The notes beneath the pieces are model-generated. The model saw only the letters and a program-made list of their open reading frames with translations. It did not search any database and was not told the DNA's origin. A stretch of DNA of 27,523 nucleotides from an uncultured Johnsonella sp. (lineage in GTDB: Bacteria > Bacillota > Clostridia > Lachnospirales > Lachnospiraceae): NCBI GenBank assembly GCA_900766185.1, contig CAAFUL010000059.1, positions 1 through 27,523 of the forward strand, read 5' to 3'. A program made the translations under genes and the position numbers. This document shows positions 14,674-23,946 of this stretch, piece after piece. Each line of letters begins with the position of its first letter. The stretch's first letter is position 1.

Positions 14674-17600
14674 ATGTCGAACTTCGGTTTTCTGAAAGAT
14701 AAAAAAGAATATGCCTTATTTGCGGCGGCTGCGATAGAAGCTGAAAAGGTTTTTGCTACCGCGCCTGCGATGTGTGCAGTGGGAAGCAGAAAAGCCTTGG
14801 AACTAGGTGTCAAATGGGTATACTCTGCAGACTTTTCCATACGAATGCCATATAAAGACAATCTTCAATCACTTATACATGAGCCGAGTTTCAGATTTGC
14901 TCTTGATTCTAACACTTGGGCGAAACTGCCTACACTTATAAAGGTGGGAAATAATGCCGTACATTCGGAAAAATTTATAAGTGCGGGAGAAGCCTTACTG
15001 ACACTGGAAATACTTTTCGAATTTATACAGTGGATAGATTATTGTTACGGCTCTGCTTATGAAGAGAGACATTTTGATGAAAAACTTATTCCTAAGGAAA
15101 AAGTTATTATAGACACGAAAAAGATAAAAGAGCAGGAAAGTTTACTTGGTGAAAAAGATGCCGAAATAGAAAAACTTCGTAAACAAATAGAAGAACTGTC
15201 TGCTACCTATACGAAAACCAAGGAACAAAACAAGGTTGAGAGAACATTTGAACCTGAGGATATTACAGAATTTACTACAAGAAAGCGATATATAGACATA
15301 GACTTAAAAGACCTTGGTTGGACTATAGAAGGTGCTGAAACTGATGTGTGGCAGGAGTACCCTGTAGAAGATATGGCAGGAGTAGTAGGGCAAAAAGGCT
15401 ATGCGGATTATGTGCTTTTTGGAAAAGACGGTCTTCCTCTAGCCCTTATTGAAGCCAAGAGAAGCAGTAAAGACCCAAATGTGGGAAGAAAGCAGGCTGT
15501 ACTTTATGCGGACTGTCTTGAAAAGAAGTTTGGCAGAAGACCTATAATGTTTACAAGTAACGGATTTGAAACTTATTTTTGGGATGATAAAACCGGTCCT
15601 CAAAGAAGAGTAAGCGGATTTTTCAGTAAGGATGATTTACAAAAGCTTATTAATAGGCGTGAAGAAAGAAAAAAATTAGATAAAATCGTTATCAATGATA
15701 AGATTACAGACAGATACTATCAAAAGGAAGCTATCAGGGCAGTTTGTGACCATATTGAACAGGGATTTAGAAGCAGTCTGCTTGTAATGGCTACCGGTAC
15801 AGGAAAGACCAGAACGGCATCCAGCCTTGCAGATGTGTTAAGTCGTGGCGGTTATGTTACCAATATTTTATTCCTTGCAGACAGAACTGCACTGGTTAAG
15901 CAGGCAAAGGATGATTTTAAAAATTATCTTCCTCATATGTCTTTGTGTAATCTTTGTTCAAATAAAGACGAGCGTAATGCAAGAATAGTATTTTCTACAT
16001 ATCCTACCATGTTAAATGCCATAGATAATTGCAAGACGAAGGAGGGGGTAAGTTTATTTACACCTGCACATTTTGATTTGATTATTATAGATGAGAGTCA
16101 TAGGAGTATATTTAATAAGTACAGGGCGATATTTGAATATTTTGATGCTTTGACGGTGGGACTTACCGCTACCCCAAAGACCGATGTAGACAGAAATACC
16201 TATGACTTTTTTGAGATGGAGCATGGAGTGCCTACCTATGCCTATGATTATGAGACGGCAGTTGAAAAGGACAATGTACTTGTACCCTATTACACCTATG
16301 AGGTTAAGACTAAATTTATGGAAGAGGGTATAACTTATGCACAGTTATCTCAAGAAGACAAAGAAAGGTTCGAGGATGATTTTGCGGAAGATGATTATGT
16401 TCCGGATTTTATACCTTCTGAGAAACTTAATAAGTTTGTGTTTAATGCGGATACTGTTGATGAAGTTTTACAAGACTTGATGGAAAGAGGTATTAAGGTT
16501 GCAGGTGGGGATAAACTTGGCAAGACTATTATATTTGCCCAAAATAAAAAACATGCCGAGTTTATAGTAGAGCGTTTTAATAAGCTCTATCCTTATTATA
16601 ACGGAGGTTTTGCCCAAAGGGTCATATGTGATGATTCACATGCTCAAACTATTATAGATGATTTCAAAAATCCTGATAAAGATCCAAGGATTGCGGTATC
16701 GGTTGACATGATGGACACTGGTATTGATGTACCGGAATGTGTGAATTTGGTATTTTTTAAGAAGGTAAGGTCTAAGACCAAGTTTTGGCAAATGATAGGA
16801 AGAGGTACAAGACTTGCTCCAAATATCCTGTTTACCGATAAGATTGATGGTGAGTATAGCGGAAAACGCAGATTTTTGATATTTGACTATTGCGGTAATT
16901 TTGAATATTTTAAAGTACACGCAAACGGATACGAGGGTAAAGAAACAAAGTCCCTCTCTGAAAATATATTTAATAAAAAAATAGAGCTTATAACAGCCAT
17001 GCAAAAAAGCACCTATGTTGAGGATAAGTATCAGGAGTGGAGAGTTGCTCTTATAGAGGAGTGTTGTAGAAGTATAGCACAACTTGATAAAAATTTAGTA
17101 TCCGTTAAATTAAAGCTTAAATATGTGGAAAAGTATAACAAGACAAATGCATTTACCTGTATAAGTGATGGAGATAAATTGGAACTTAGTACGCATATAG
17201 CGCCTCTTATAGTATTAAAGGATGGTGATGAGTATGCAAAGCGTTTTGACAATTTTATGTATGGTTTGATACTTGCGGATATAAATTCAAAGACAGAGTT
17301 CGGCAGTATTAAAAATGTACTTTGTGAAACTGCGCTTGCACTTGAAGGGCGTATCAGCATACCTCAAGTTAAGGATAAACTTGAAGAGATTAAAAAAATC
17401 AATACGGATAAGTATTGGGAGGAAAAAGATATTCTTAGCTTTGAGCATAGTCGAAGAAGTCTTAGGGATTTGATAAAGTTTGTTGTTGATAACGATGCAA
17501 AAAGCAGCATTATTACCAATCTCAAGGATGTGGTTATTGAAGAAAAAGAAGGTGCAACACTTGGAGCTGCCTATAATTTTGAAGATTACAAGAAGAAGGT

Positions 17601-18045
17601 CAATCGTTATGTGGAAGATAATAAAGATGCCCTGCCAATATACAAGCTTACACACAATATAGCACTTTCAAAGGGAGACTATGAGGAGCTTGAAAGGGTA
17701 CTTACCAAGGAGCTGGGCAGCAGTGAGGACTATAAAAGAGAGTACAAAGATACACCTTTCGGCTTGCTTGTAAGAAAGATAGCAAAGCTTGAGCATGAAG
17801 CGGCTATGGAAGCTTTTTCCGAGTTTATTAATAATGAGTCCTTAAATCAAAGACAGATAGCCTTTGTCAATAAGGTTATAAACCATATCGAGCAAAACGG
17901 CTATATGGAAGATGTTACGGACTTACAAAAGCCTCCTTTTGATAAACCTGTAAGTGTTACCAAGCTTTTTGATGCAAAGACGGTAAGAACTCTTATGGCA
18001 AAAATTGAAAATATAAGGGAAAATGCTGTAAAAACCGTAGGATAA
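14674..18045 (+). CDS. hsdR: Type I restriction endonuclease subunit HsdR
   Basis: HsdR is the ATP-driven translocase and nuclease of the type I complex. The 1,123-residue protein starts at ATG 14674 after TAGGAG. An N-terminal DUF4145-like region (about 1-140) and a coiled coil (150-185) precede the HsdR_N nuclease domain with Asp245 in ADYVLF and EAK at 260-262. Next come the SF2 helicase domains: Walker A ATGTGKT (373-379), DESH at 473-476, LTATP, and the motif VI region MIGRGTR. The C-terminus fits the EcoEI-type R C-terminal domain. All active-site residues are present, so the enzyme looks functional. The DUF4145 N-terminus is common in this HsdR subgroup. It closes the hsd locus. Confidence 0.97.
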   Translation: MSNFGFLKDKKEYALFAAAAIEAEKVFATAPAMCAVGSRKALELGVKWVYSADFSIRMPYKDNLQSLIHEPSFRFALDSNTWAKLPTLIKVGNNAVHSEKFISAGEALLTLEILFEFIQWIDYCYGSAYEERHFDEKLIPKEKVIIDTKKIKEQESLLGEKDAEIEKLRKQIEELSATYTKTKEQNKVERTFEPEDITEFTTRKRYIDIDLKDLGWTIEGAETDVWQEYPVEDMAGVVGQKGYADYVLFGKDGLPLALIEAKRSSKDPNVGRKQAVLYADCLEKKFGRRPIMFTSNGFETYFWDDKTGPQRRVSGFFSKDDLQKLINRREERKKLDKIVINDKITDRYYQKEAIRAVCDHIEQGFRSSLLVMATGTGKTRTASSLADVLSRGGYVTNILFLADRTALVKQAKDDFKNYLPHMSLCNLCSNKDERNARIVFSTYPTMLNAIDNCKTKEGVSLFTPAHFDLIIIDESHRSIFNKYRAIFEYFDALTVGLTATPKTDVDRNTYDFFEMEHGVPTYAYDYETAVEKDNVLVPYYTYEVKTKFMEEGITYAQLSQEDKERFEDDFAEDDYVPDFIPSEKLNKFVFNADTVDEVLQDLMERGIKVAGGDKLGKTIIFAQNKKHAEFIVERFNKLYPYYNGGFAQRVICDDSHAQTIIDDFKNPDKDPRIAVSVDMMDTGIDVPECVNLVFFKKVRSKTKFWQMIGRGTRLAPNILFTDKIDGEYSGKRRFLIFDYCGNFEYFKVHANGYEGKETKSLSENIFNKKIELITAMQKSTYVEDKYQEWRVALIEECCRSIAQLDKNLVSVKLKLKYVEKYNKTNAFTCISDGDKLELSTHIAPLIVLKDGDEYAKRFDNFMYGLILADINSKTEFGSIKNVLCETALALEGRISIPQVKDKLEEIKKINTDKYWEEKDILSFEHSRRSLRDLIKFVVDNDAKSSIITNLKDVVIEEKEGATLGAAYNFEDYKKKVNRYVEDNKDALPIYKLTHNIALSKGDYEELERVLTKELGSSEDYKREYKDTPFGLLVRKIAKLEHEAAMEAFSEFINNESLNQRQIAFVNKVINHIEQNGYMEDVTDLQKPPFDKPVSVTKLFDAKTVRTLMAKIENIRENAVKTVG

Positions 18046-18046
18046 C

Positions 18047-18075
18047 TTGCAATTTTAGGTAAATATGTATATAAT
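18047..18075 (+). promoter_or_regulatory. Sigma-A-type promoter of the peptide transporter operon
   Basis: TTGCAA (18047-18052) and TATAAT (18070-18075), 17 bp apart, beginning one base after the hsdR stop. The leader to ATG 18183 is about 100 nt and includes a weak hairpin near 18120-18138; no known riboswitch is recognised. Confidence 0.6.
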
Positions 18076-18182
18076 AAGCCTGTGTGAATATTTTTGTATA
18101 CTAATAATACTTTTTAATCCTGACAGTTAAGCTGTGAGGGAAAAGAAAAATTATAGTAATAGAATTAATAGGAGGAATAAGG

Positions 18183-19784
18183 ATGAAGAAAAGGCTATTA
18201 ACACTTATGTCAGTATTTGCCGTATCAGCTTTAGTGGCGGCATGTTCAGGCGGTAACACATGTTCCTGTGAAAGCGGAAGTGATTCACAGGCGGCAAGTT
18301 CAGAGGTTCAAAGCAGCGAGGGTGGCGAACAGCCACAGGCGCAAACAAGTGATACATTTACCTACATAATAGACGGAGATTTGGGTAATACACTTAATCC
18401 GCTTACCGCAGATGACAGATACAGTCTGATGACCTGCCATGCGGCGTATGCGCCGGCTTATCATATATACGGAGACGGAACTATTGATTATATTTTGGCT
18501 AAAAGCATGGAACCCTCAGAAGACGGTCTCAGCTATACCATGAAGCTTAAAGAGGGGCTTAAATGGAGTGACGGAGAGGCTCTGACAGCGGATGATATAG
18601 TATTTACCTATGATAAGATAAACGCAACAACTCAGAATCTTTTTGTTGATGATAAGCCTATAGAGCTTGAAAAAGTGGACGATACAACAGTACTTTTTAA
18701 ACTTCCTTCAGTAAGTGCAAGTGCTATGGAAATGCTTTCTGATGAGGTTAGTATAATACCCAAGCATATATTTGAAGGTAAGCCCTCTACAGAGATAAAT
18801 CTGCTTGAAGAAAAGGTAGTCGGTGCAGGTCCTTATGTACTTGAAGAGTATAAGACCGGAGAGTATCTTAAGTTCAAGGCAAATCCCGACTATGTAAAGG
18901 GTAAACCGTATATAGAAAATCTTATTTACAGAATTATAGAAAAGTCAGATACCGCAACCTTATCTATGCAGGGTGGAGAGGCGGATGCCTATGTAGCATC
19001 ACCTGATATGCTTGATCCTTATAAGGATAATGAAGCTTTTACAATTCATAACTACAGTGAGGGAAGGGTGCCTTATATAAGACTTAATGTTGCTTGTGAT
19101 TCTATGAAGGATAAGAAGTATCGTGAGGGTATCTTACAGGCGCTTAACAGAGACGAGATAATGCTTGCGGCATATACGGACAAGAGTTTCTATGAGCTCG
19201 GTTATTCCTTCCTTCCATATGACAACAAGTATTACACAGATGATGTTGAAAAGTGGGATCAGAATGTAGATAAGGCTAAGGAGCTTGTTGCAGGCGGAGC
19301 CACCAAGTTAAAGCTTTGCTATATAAGTAATTCTCCGGTGCTTGAAAAGATGGCTCTTGCAATACAGTCAGAACTTAAGGCTGTAGGTATAGAGGTGGAG
19401 CTTGCAGGAACCAATGATGCAGGTTATATTAAGGCTACCAATGACCTTGAAAGCACAGAGTATGATATGTTTATAGGCGGTTATGTTATGGGAAGTGACC
19501 CTGACACCTTCGCTATGCTTTTCTCATCTAAAAAGGATAACAGAATGAATTATCACAGTGAAGAAATCGATAATCTTTTTGCAGAGGGTAATGCTACTTT
19601 AGATGATACAAAGCGTCAGGAAATATATAAAAAGGTACAAAGACTTGTATCTGAAGAGGCTATATATTATCCGCTCGGTACCAACTTAAGAACTTTGATC
19701 ACAAAGTCCAATGTAGATACTGACGAGGCTAAGCTTGTTCCTATATATACATTCGGAGATTTGGCAAAGCTTAAATTCAAGTAA
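18183..19784 (+). CDS. oppA: Oligopeptide/dipeptide ABC transporter substrate-binding lipoprotein
   Basis: This 533-residue family 5 solute-binding protein would sit on the outer face of the membrane and deliver peptides to the permease. Residues 1-20 form a lipoprotein signal with lipobox LVAAC (Cys21 would be lipidated), followed by a serine/glutamate/glutamine-rich linker to about residue 58. Family landmarks are LTADDIVFTYDKI, VGAGPYVLEEY and DAYVASPDML. ATG 18183 follows AGGAGGAATAAGG. It heads a five-gene operon, 8 bp before the first permease. Family 5 also includes nickel and haem binders, so a peptide substrate is the most likely but not proven; opp versus dpp naming is arbitrary. 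Confidence 0.92.
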   Translation: MKKRLLTLMSVFAVSALVAACSGGNTCSCESGSDSQAASSEVQSSEGGEQPQAQTSDTFTYIIDGDLGNTLNPLTADDRYSLMTCHAAYAPAYHIYGDGTIDYILAKSMEPSEDGLSYTMKLKEGLKWSDGEALTADDIVFTYDKINATTQNLFVDDKPIELEKVDDTTVLFKLPSVSASAMEMLSDEVSIIPKHIFEGKPSTEINLLEEKVVGAGPYVLEEYKTGEYLKFKANPDYVKGKPYIENLIYRIIEKSDTATLSMQGGEADAYVASPDMLDPYKDNEAFTIHNYSEGRVPYIRLNVACDSMKDKKYREGILQALNRDEIMLAAYTDKSFYELGYSFLPYDNKYYTDDVEKWDQNVDKAKELVAGGATKLKLCYISNSPVLEKMALAIQSELKAVGIEVELAGTNDAGYIKATNDLESTEYDMFIGGYVMGSDPDTFAMLFSSKKDNRMNYHSEEIDNLFAEGNATLDDTKRQEIYKKVQRLVSEEAIYYPLGTNLRTLITKSNVDTDEAKLVPIYTFGDLAKLKFK

Positions 19785-19792
19785 GGTAGAAG

Positions 19793-20749
19793 ATGTTAAA
19801 GTATATAATTAAGCGTATTGCTCAGGCGGTACCATTACTGTTTTTAATCACACTTATATGTTTTTCATTAATGCACATAGCCCCTTATGATGTGGTTGAT
19901 TCCATGACCAACAGCAAGATGACTAATCAGGAGAGGGAAGCAATAAGGGAAGAATACGGCTTAAATGAGCCTATGCATATACAATATGTAAGGTGGTTAA
20001 AAAATATTTGCAGGGGAGAGTTTGGTAACTCTCTCCTGTCTCATACAAGTATAAAATATGATTTAAAAATCCGTATTCCGGCAACGGCAAAACTTGTTTT
20101 GCCCTCTTATCTTACCGCCTATATTCTGGCAATAATTCTTGGACTTATTGCGGCTAATAATAGAAATAAATGGCAGGATAAACTTATAGACGGATTTTGT
20201 TCAATAGGTCTTGCTGTTCCTACCTTTTGGATTGGAATGATAATGATATATTTTTTAGGCTATAAGTTTAAGATTTTTCCGCTTTTAGGTATGCATACGA
20301 TAGGAAAAGAAGATTCTTTGACAGACTATTTGAGGCACTTTTTTATGCCCTACATAGTTTTGATTACAGCATTTTTACCCGATCTTACGAGGTATGTAAG
20401 GGCATCTGCCATAAGTCAGCTAAAAGAAGACTATGTGTTGGTACAAAAGGCTTTCGGTGCAGGAAAGAGCGAGATACTTTTTAAGCATGTTGCCAAAAAT
20501 GTATTGCTGCCGTTGGTTACCAAGCTTGGTATGGCACTGCCTTTATTGGTAACCGGTGCGGTAATTACGGAGACCGTATTTTCCTGGCCCGGAATAGGGC
20601 TTTATTTTGTTAAGGCGGTGGAAGCCATGGATTATCCTATAGTTATGGCTGTGCTTGTGCTGTCAGGAAGTCTTGTAATAATAGGCAATCTTTTATCGGA
20701 TATATTGTATTGCATAGTTGATCCGAGGATAAAGCTTGGTAAAAACTGA
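19793..20749 (+). CDS. oppB: Peptide ABC transporter permease, OppB/DppB type
   Basis: This 318-residue permease has six predicted membrane segments; the first is in the N-terminal YIIKRIAQAVPLLFLITLI typical of OppB/DppB. It has the large periplasmic loop with REEYGLNEP and VRWLKNICRGEFGNSL, and the cytoplasmic EAA-type loop VLVQKAFGAGKSEILFKHV that contacts the ATPases. It forms the membrane channel with OppC. ATG 19793 is 8 bp after oppA with AAGGTAGAAG as the likely site. Length and motifs are normal. Confidence 0.93.
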   Translation: MLKYIIKRIAQAVPLLFLITLICFSLMHIAPYDVVDSMTNSKMTNQEREAIREEYGLNEPMHIQYVRWLKNICRGEFGNSLLSHTSIKYDLKIRIPATAKLVLPSYLTAYILAIILGLIAANNRNKWQDKLIDGFCSIGLAVPTFWIGMIMIYFLGYKFKIFPLLGMHTIGKEDSLTDYLRHFFMPYIVLITAFLPDLTRYVRASAISQLKEDYVLVQKAFGAGKSEILFKHVAKNVLLPLVTKLGMALPLLVTGAVITETVFSWPGIGLYFVKAVEAMDYPIVMAVLVLSGSLVIIGNLLSDILYCIVDPRIKLGKN

Positions 20750-20775
20750 TTATAAAGTGCAAAAGAGGATTTTTA

Positions 20776-21645
20776 ATGAAGTTAAAACAAAGAAACAGAA
20801 GACTTGACAATCTGGTTTTTGAATTAAAAAGCAATAAACAGGCACTGTTTTCATTAGTGTATGTACTTATAATTGTGCTTATAAGTATATTTGTTATATT
20901 TATAAATATAGACCCAAACGCCATAGATGTTACCGGCACTCTTAAGCCTCCTTCCGCCATGCACTGGTTCGGAACAGACGATATAGGCAGGGACTACTTT
21001 ATAAGGGTTTTGTATGGTGGAAGAGTTTCCCTTGCAGTAGGGGTTTTGGCTATGTTTACCTCTATTTTTATAGGCATACTTATCGGAATGATATCAGGCT
21101 ACTTTGGCGGCATAGTTGATTCTATACTTATGAGGGCTGTAGATGTGCTTTCAGCAATTCCCTGGATCATAATGGTTATGGTGGTGGGAATGGTGTTTGG
21201 ACGAGGCTTCGTATCGCTGATACTTGTCATAGGACTGCTTAGCTGGATGGAAATAGCAAGGCTTGTACGCTCCGAGGTGCTTTCGATAAAAGAGAGGGAT
21301 TATGTAAAGTATGCTGCATTTATAGGGATAAGCCCGTGGAAGGTCATGTATTCACATATATTGCCTGCGGTACTTCCGACTATGATTACTGCATCGACAG
21401 CAGCCATAGCCTCTTCTATAATGGTAGAAAGTGCTTTAAGTTTCCTCGGCAGAGGTATAGCCGCACCTATGTCAAGTTGGGGAAGCCTCCTTCAAAATGC
21501 TCAGAAATTTTTACAAAAAGCTCCTTATATGGCTGTTATACCCGGCATACTTATAATATTGACGGTATTTTCGTTTAATAAACTTGGTGAGGTACTTCGT
21601 GTGTTTGCCGAACCTGCCGTAATGTCAGGAGAAAAAGATGTCTGA
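20776..21645 (+). CDS. oppC: Peptide ABC transporter permease, OppC/DppC type
   Basis: This 289-residue second permease shows the OppC N-terminal pattern: a short cytoplasmic leader, first membrane helix (about 25-45), then HWFGTDDIGRDYFIRVLYGG, a strong family signature. The EAA loop YVKYAAFIGISPWKVMYSHI and the MVESALSFLGRGIAAPMSSW block near the C-terminus are intact. AAGAGGA precedes ATG 20776. Its last 8 bp overlap oppD (ATGTCTGA), indicating translational coupling. It pairs with OppB to form the pore. Confidence 0.93.
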   Translation: MKLKQRNRRLDNLVFELKSNKQALFSLVYVLIIVLISIFVIFINIDPNAIDVTGTLKPPSAMHWFGTDDIGRDYFIRVLYGGRVSLAVGVLAMFTSIFIGILIGMISGYFGGIVDSILMRAVDVLSAIPWIIMVMVVGMVFGRGFVSLILVIGLLSWMEIARLVRSEVLSIKERDYVKYAAFIGISPWKVMYSHILPAVLPTMITASTAAIASSIMVESALSFLGRGIAAPMSSWGSLLQNAQKFLQKAPYMAVIPGILIILTVFSFNKLGEVLRVFAEPAVMSGEKDV

Positions 21646-22648
21646 TAAAGTGTTAAAAGTAAAAAACTTAGCAGTAGTATTTAAGAGCAGAGAAAGAAAG
21701 GTTCATGCGGTACGAGGAGTAGATATAGAGGTAAATGAAGGCGAGATCGTAGGTATAGTAGGTGAGTCGGGAAGCGGAAAGTCAGTTGCTATGAAGGCTG
21801 TTATCGGCATACTTCCGGATAATGCTTTATTAAGTGCGGATGTTCTTAGTCTGGGAGATAAAAACTTAAATAACTTAAGCGAAAGGGAGTATCAAAAAAT
21901 CAGGGGTAAGGATATTACCATGATTTTTCAAGATCCCATGACTGCTCTCAATCCGGTTATAAGAGTCGGTAAGCAGCTTGAAGAGGTTATAGTAAGAAAC
22001 AGTGCCCTTTCAAAAAAAGAAGCTAAGGAAAAAGCACTTGAGATGCTTGAGAGGGTGGGTATTCCCTTTCCTAAAGAAAGTTCAAAAAGGTATCCGCATG
22101 AATTTTCAGGGGGTATGAGGCAAAGAGTGCTTATAGCCATGGCACTTTCCTGTAACCCTAAGCTGCTTATTGCAGATGAGCCTACAACTGCCTTGGATGT
22201 TACCATACAGGCACAGATACTCGATTTGATAAAAACCATGTCAAAGGATGTCGGTACTTCTGTAATACTTATTACTCATGATCTGGGAGTTGTGGCTGAA
22301 ACCTGTGACAGGGTTGTAATAATGTACGGCGGTTTAGTTATGGAAACGGGAAGTATAGAAGAAATATTCTATAAGCCAAAACACCCCTATACTATGGCTC
22401 TTTTACAGGCTATACCGAGTATAGATATGGATGAGGGTGAAAGGCTTAAGTCCATAGAGGGCTTTCCGCCATCACTTATAGATCCGCCAAAGGGTTGTCC
22501 GTTTGCAGAGCGCTGCGAGTTTAGAATGGATATATGTGGCAGTAAAAGACCGCCCTTAAAAGCTTTTAGTAAAACACATACCTCTATGTGTTTTCTGAAT
22601 GAAGAAGAACTTGAACATGCTTTCAGGAGGCAAAAATATGGAAAATAA
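21638..22648 (+). CDS. oppD: Peptide ABC transporter ATPase, OppD/DppD type
   Basis: This 336-residue ATPase powers import. Walker A GESGSGKS is at residues 42-49, the Q-loop in IFQDPMTALNP, signature FSGGMRQRVLIAMAL, Walker B LLIADEPTTALD and switch histidine in LITHDLGVV. The C-terminal oligopeptide-transporter extension contains the cysteine pattern CPFAERCEFRMDIC, found in OppD/DppD proteins, where related cysteines bind an iron-sulfur cluster. The start overlaps the oppC end, with GGAGAAAAAG upstream. It would form a heterodimer with OppF. Confidence 0.95.
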   Translation: MSDKVLKVKNLAVVFKSRERKVHAVRGVDIEVNEGEIVGIVGESGSGKSVAMKAVIGILPDNALLSADVLSLGDKNLNNLSEREYQKIRGKDITMIFQDPMTALNPVIRVGKQLEEVIVRNSALSKKEAKEKALEMLERVGIPFPKESSKRYPHEFSGGMRQRVLIAMALSCNPKLLIADEPTTALDVTIQAQILDLIKTMSKDVGTSVILITHDLGVVAETCDRVVIMYGGLVMETGSIEEIFYKPKHPYTMALLQAIPSIDMDEGERLKSIEGFPPSLIDPPKGCPFAERCEFRMDICGSKRPPLKAFSKTHTSMCFLNEEELEHAFRRQKYGK

Positions 22649-23621
22649 TGTATTGATATCTGCAAAGGGCTTAAAGAAGTATTTTCCGGTCAGTTCTTTT
22701 TTAGGAGGAAAAAAGAAGTATATCAGAGCGGTGGATGATATCGATCTTGAGATATATAAGGGTGAAACCTTCGGTTTGGTAGGAGAGTCCGGCTGCGGTA
22801 AGTCCACACTGGGTAAAACTCTTATAAGGATGTATGAGCCTAGTGCCGGCAAGATATATTATAAGGGCGAGGATATTACTGATAGAAAATTAAATAAAAT
22901 CAAATCAGCACAAAACAGTATGCAAATAATATTTCAGGATCCTTATTCTTCCCTAAACCCCTTTTGGAATGTAGAAGAGATTTTAAGTGAGCCGCTTAAG
23001 AATCTTAAGATCAAAAAGAGTGATATGTATGAAAGAATCAAACTTATACTTAATAAAGTCGGTATGGGTGAGGAGGATTTGATAAAATTCCCCTATGAGT
23101 TTTCAGGGGGGCAAAGACAGAGGATAGGTATTGCCAGAGCCTTACTGGTAAATCCTGAATTTATCATGTGTGATGAGCCTATAGCGGCACTTGATGTGTC
23201 AATTCAGGCACAGGTGGTAAATCTGCTTCAGGATTTGCAAAAAGAATTCGGGCTTACCTACCTTTTTACAGCCCATGATCTTTCTATGGTAAGGTATATA
23301 AGTAATAGAATAGGAGTTATGTATCTTGGTTCTTTGGTTGAGATTGCAAACAGTAAGAGTTTGTTCAAAAAGCCTCTACACCCTTATACAAAGGCTTTGC
23401 TTTCAGCTGTCCCAAGCCCCGATCCGTTAAAAAAGAATATAAAGGAAAAGGTGAAAATTTCAGGAGAGGTATCACAAGTATTTGCCGACTCAAATGCCTG
23501 TCGCTTTGCCCCAAGATGCATATATAAAACTGAGATCTGTGAAAAAGAATGCCCTAAACTAAGGGAGATCGAGGGCGGACATAGGGTTGCCTGCCATAAT
23601 GCAGAGAGTATAAATAGTTAA
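22638..23621 (+). CDS. oppF: Peptide ABC transporter ATPase, OppF/DppF type
   Basis: This 327-residue ATPase is the second nucleotide-binding subunit. The start chosen is ATG 22638 (MENNVLISAKGLKKYFPV), 7 nt after CAGGAGG and overlapping the oppD end by 11 bp; a frame extension upstream lies wholly in oppD. Walker A GESGCGKS is at 49-56, then IFQDPYSSLNPFW, signature FSGGQRQRIGIARAL, Walker B IMCDEPIAALD, and TAHDLSMV. The C-terminal CRFAPRCIYKTEIC cysteine block matches the family. It ends the operon; downstream is a 325-bp non-coding region with only a weak 7-bp hairpin at 23680-23701. Confidence 0.95.
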   Translation: MENNVLISAKGLKKYFPVSSFLGGKKKYIRAVDDIDLEIYKGETFGLVGESGCGKSTLGKTLIRMYEPSAGKIYYKGEDITDRKLNKIKSAQNSMQIIFQDPYSSLNPFWNVEEILSEPLKNLKIKKSDMYERIKLILNKVGMGEEDLIKFPYEFSGGQRQRIGIARALLVNPEFIMCDEPIAALDVSIQAQVVNLLQDLQKEFGLTYLFTAHDLSMVRYISNRIGVMYLGSLVEIANSKSLFKKPLHPYTKALLSAVPSPDPLKKNIKEKVKISGEVSQVFADSNACRFAPRCIYKTEICEKECPKLREIEGGHRVACHNAESINS

Positions 23622-23679
23622 AAAACTGTAATGCTTTTTAATATATAATTTATTATAAATATCAAGTAGGTATGATATT

Positions 23680-23701
23680 ATTGTATCTGTATAAATACAA
23701 T
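23680..23701. repeat. 7-bp inverted repeat after the opp operon
   Basis: ATTGTAT (23680-23686) and ATACAAT (23695-23701) around 8 nt. No T-run follows, so a terminator role for the operon is doubtful. Confidence 0.3.
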
Positions 23702-23712
23702 AAGGTTTGTCA

Positions 23713-23743
23713 TTGATATTTGAGGCTTCCGGGGATATATAAT
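23713..23743 (+). promoter_or_regulatory. Candidate promoter of the wall-binding protein gene
   Basis: TTGATA (23713-23718) with TATATA at 23736 (17-bp spacing) or TATAAT at 23738-23743 (19-bp spacing). If used, the message would have a leader of about 200 nt made almost entirely of the tandem repeats that follow. Confidence 0.45.
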
Positions 23744-23744
23744 G

Positions 23745-23925
23745 GTATGAAATACTTTTCATTACTGTTGGTACCGTGATTTAGATACTTTCTATAGCTC
23801 AGTGTAAAATTTTTTACTGCTGTTTAGACCGTGGTATAGTGATTAGATGTAGTTTAGTATGAAATACTTTTATTACTGTTGGTGCTTTGATTCGGCGGCT
23901 TGCAAGGTTCAGTATGTCAATGATA
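23745..23925 (+). repeat. Degenerate ~55-57-bp tandem repeats, three copies plus a partial fourth
   Basis: Copies begin at 23745, 23802, 23857 and 23912. Copies 1 and 3 share GTATGAAATACTTTT, ATTACTGTTGGT and a GATT box; copy 2 is more diverged (GTGTAAAATTTTTTACTG, ACCGTGGT) and copy 4 is only a start (CAGTATG). The array lies between a candidate promoter and the ATG at 23947. No open frame runs through it. It may be a leader with repeated regulatory sites. Confidence 0.6.
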
Positions 23926-23946
23926 TAAAATCCGGGAGGTGGTTTT

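Noticed and set aside
22599..22637. Upstream start for OppF
   Set aside because: The 13 extra residues lie within oppD, and AGGAGG directly precedes ATG 22638.
23745..23925. CRISPR array
   Set aside because: The units are contiguous degenerate tandem repeats with no unique spacers, and no cas genes are nearby.
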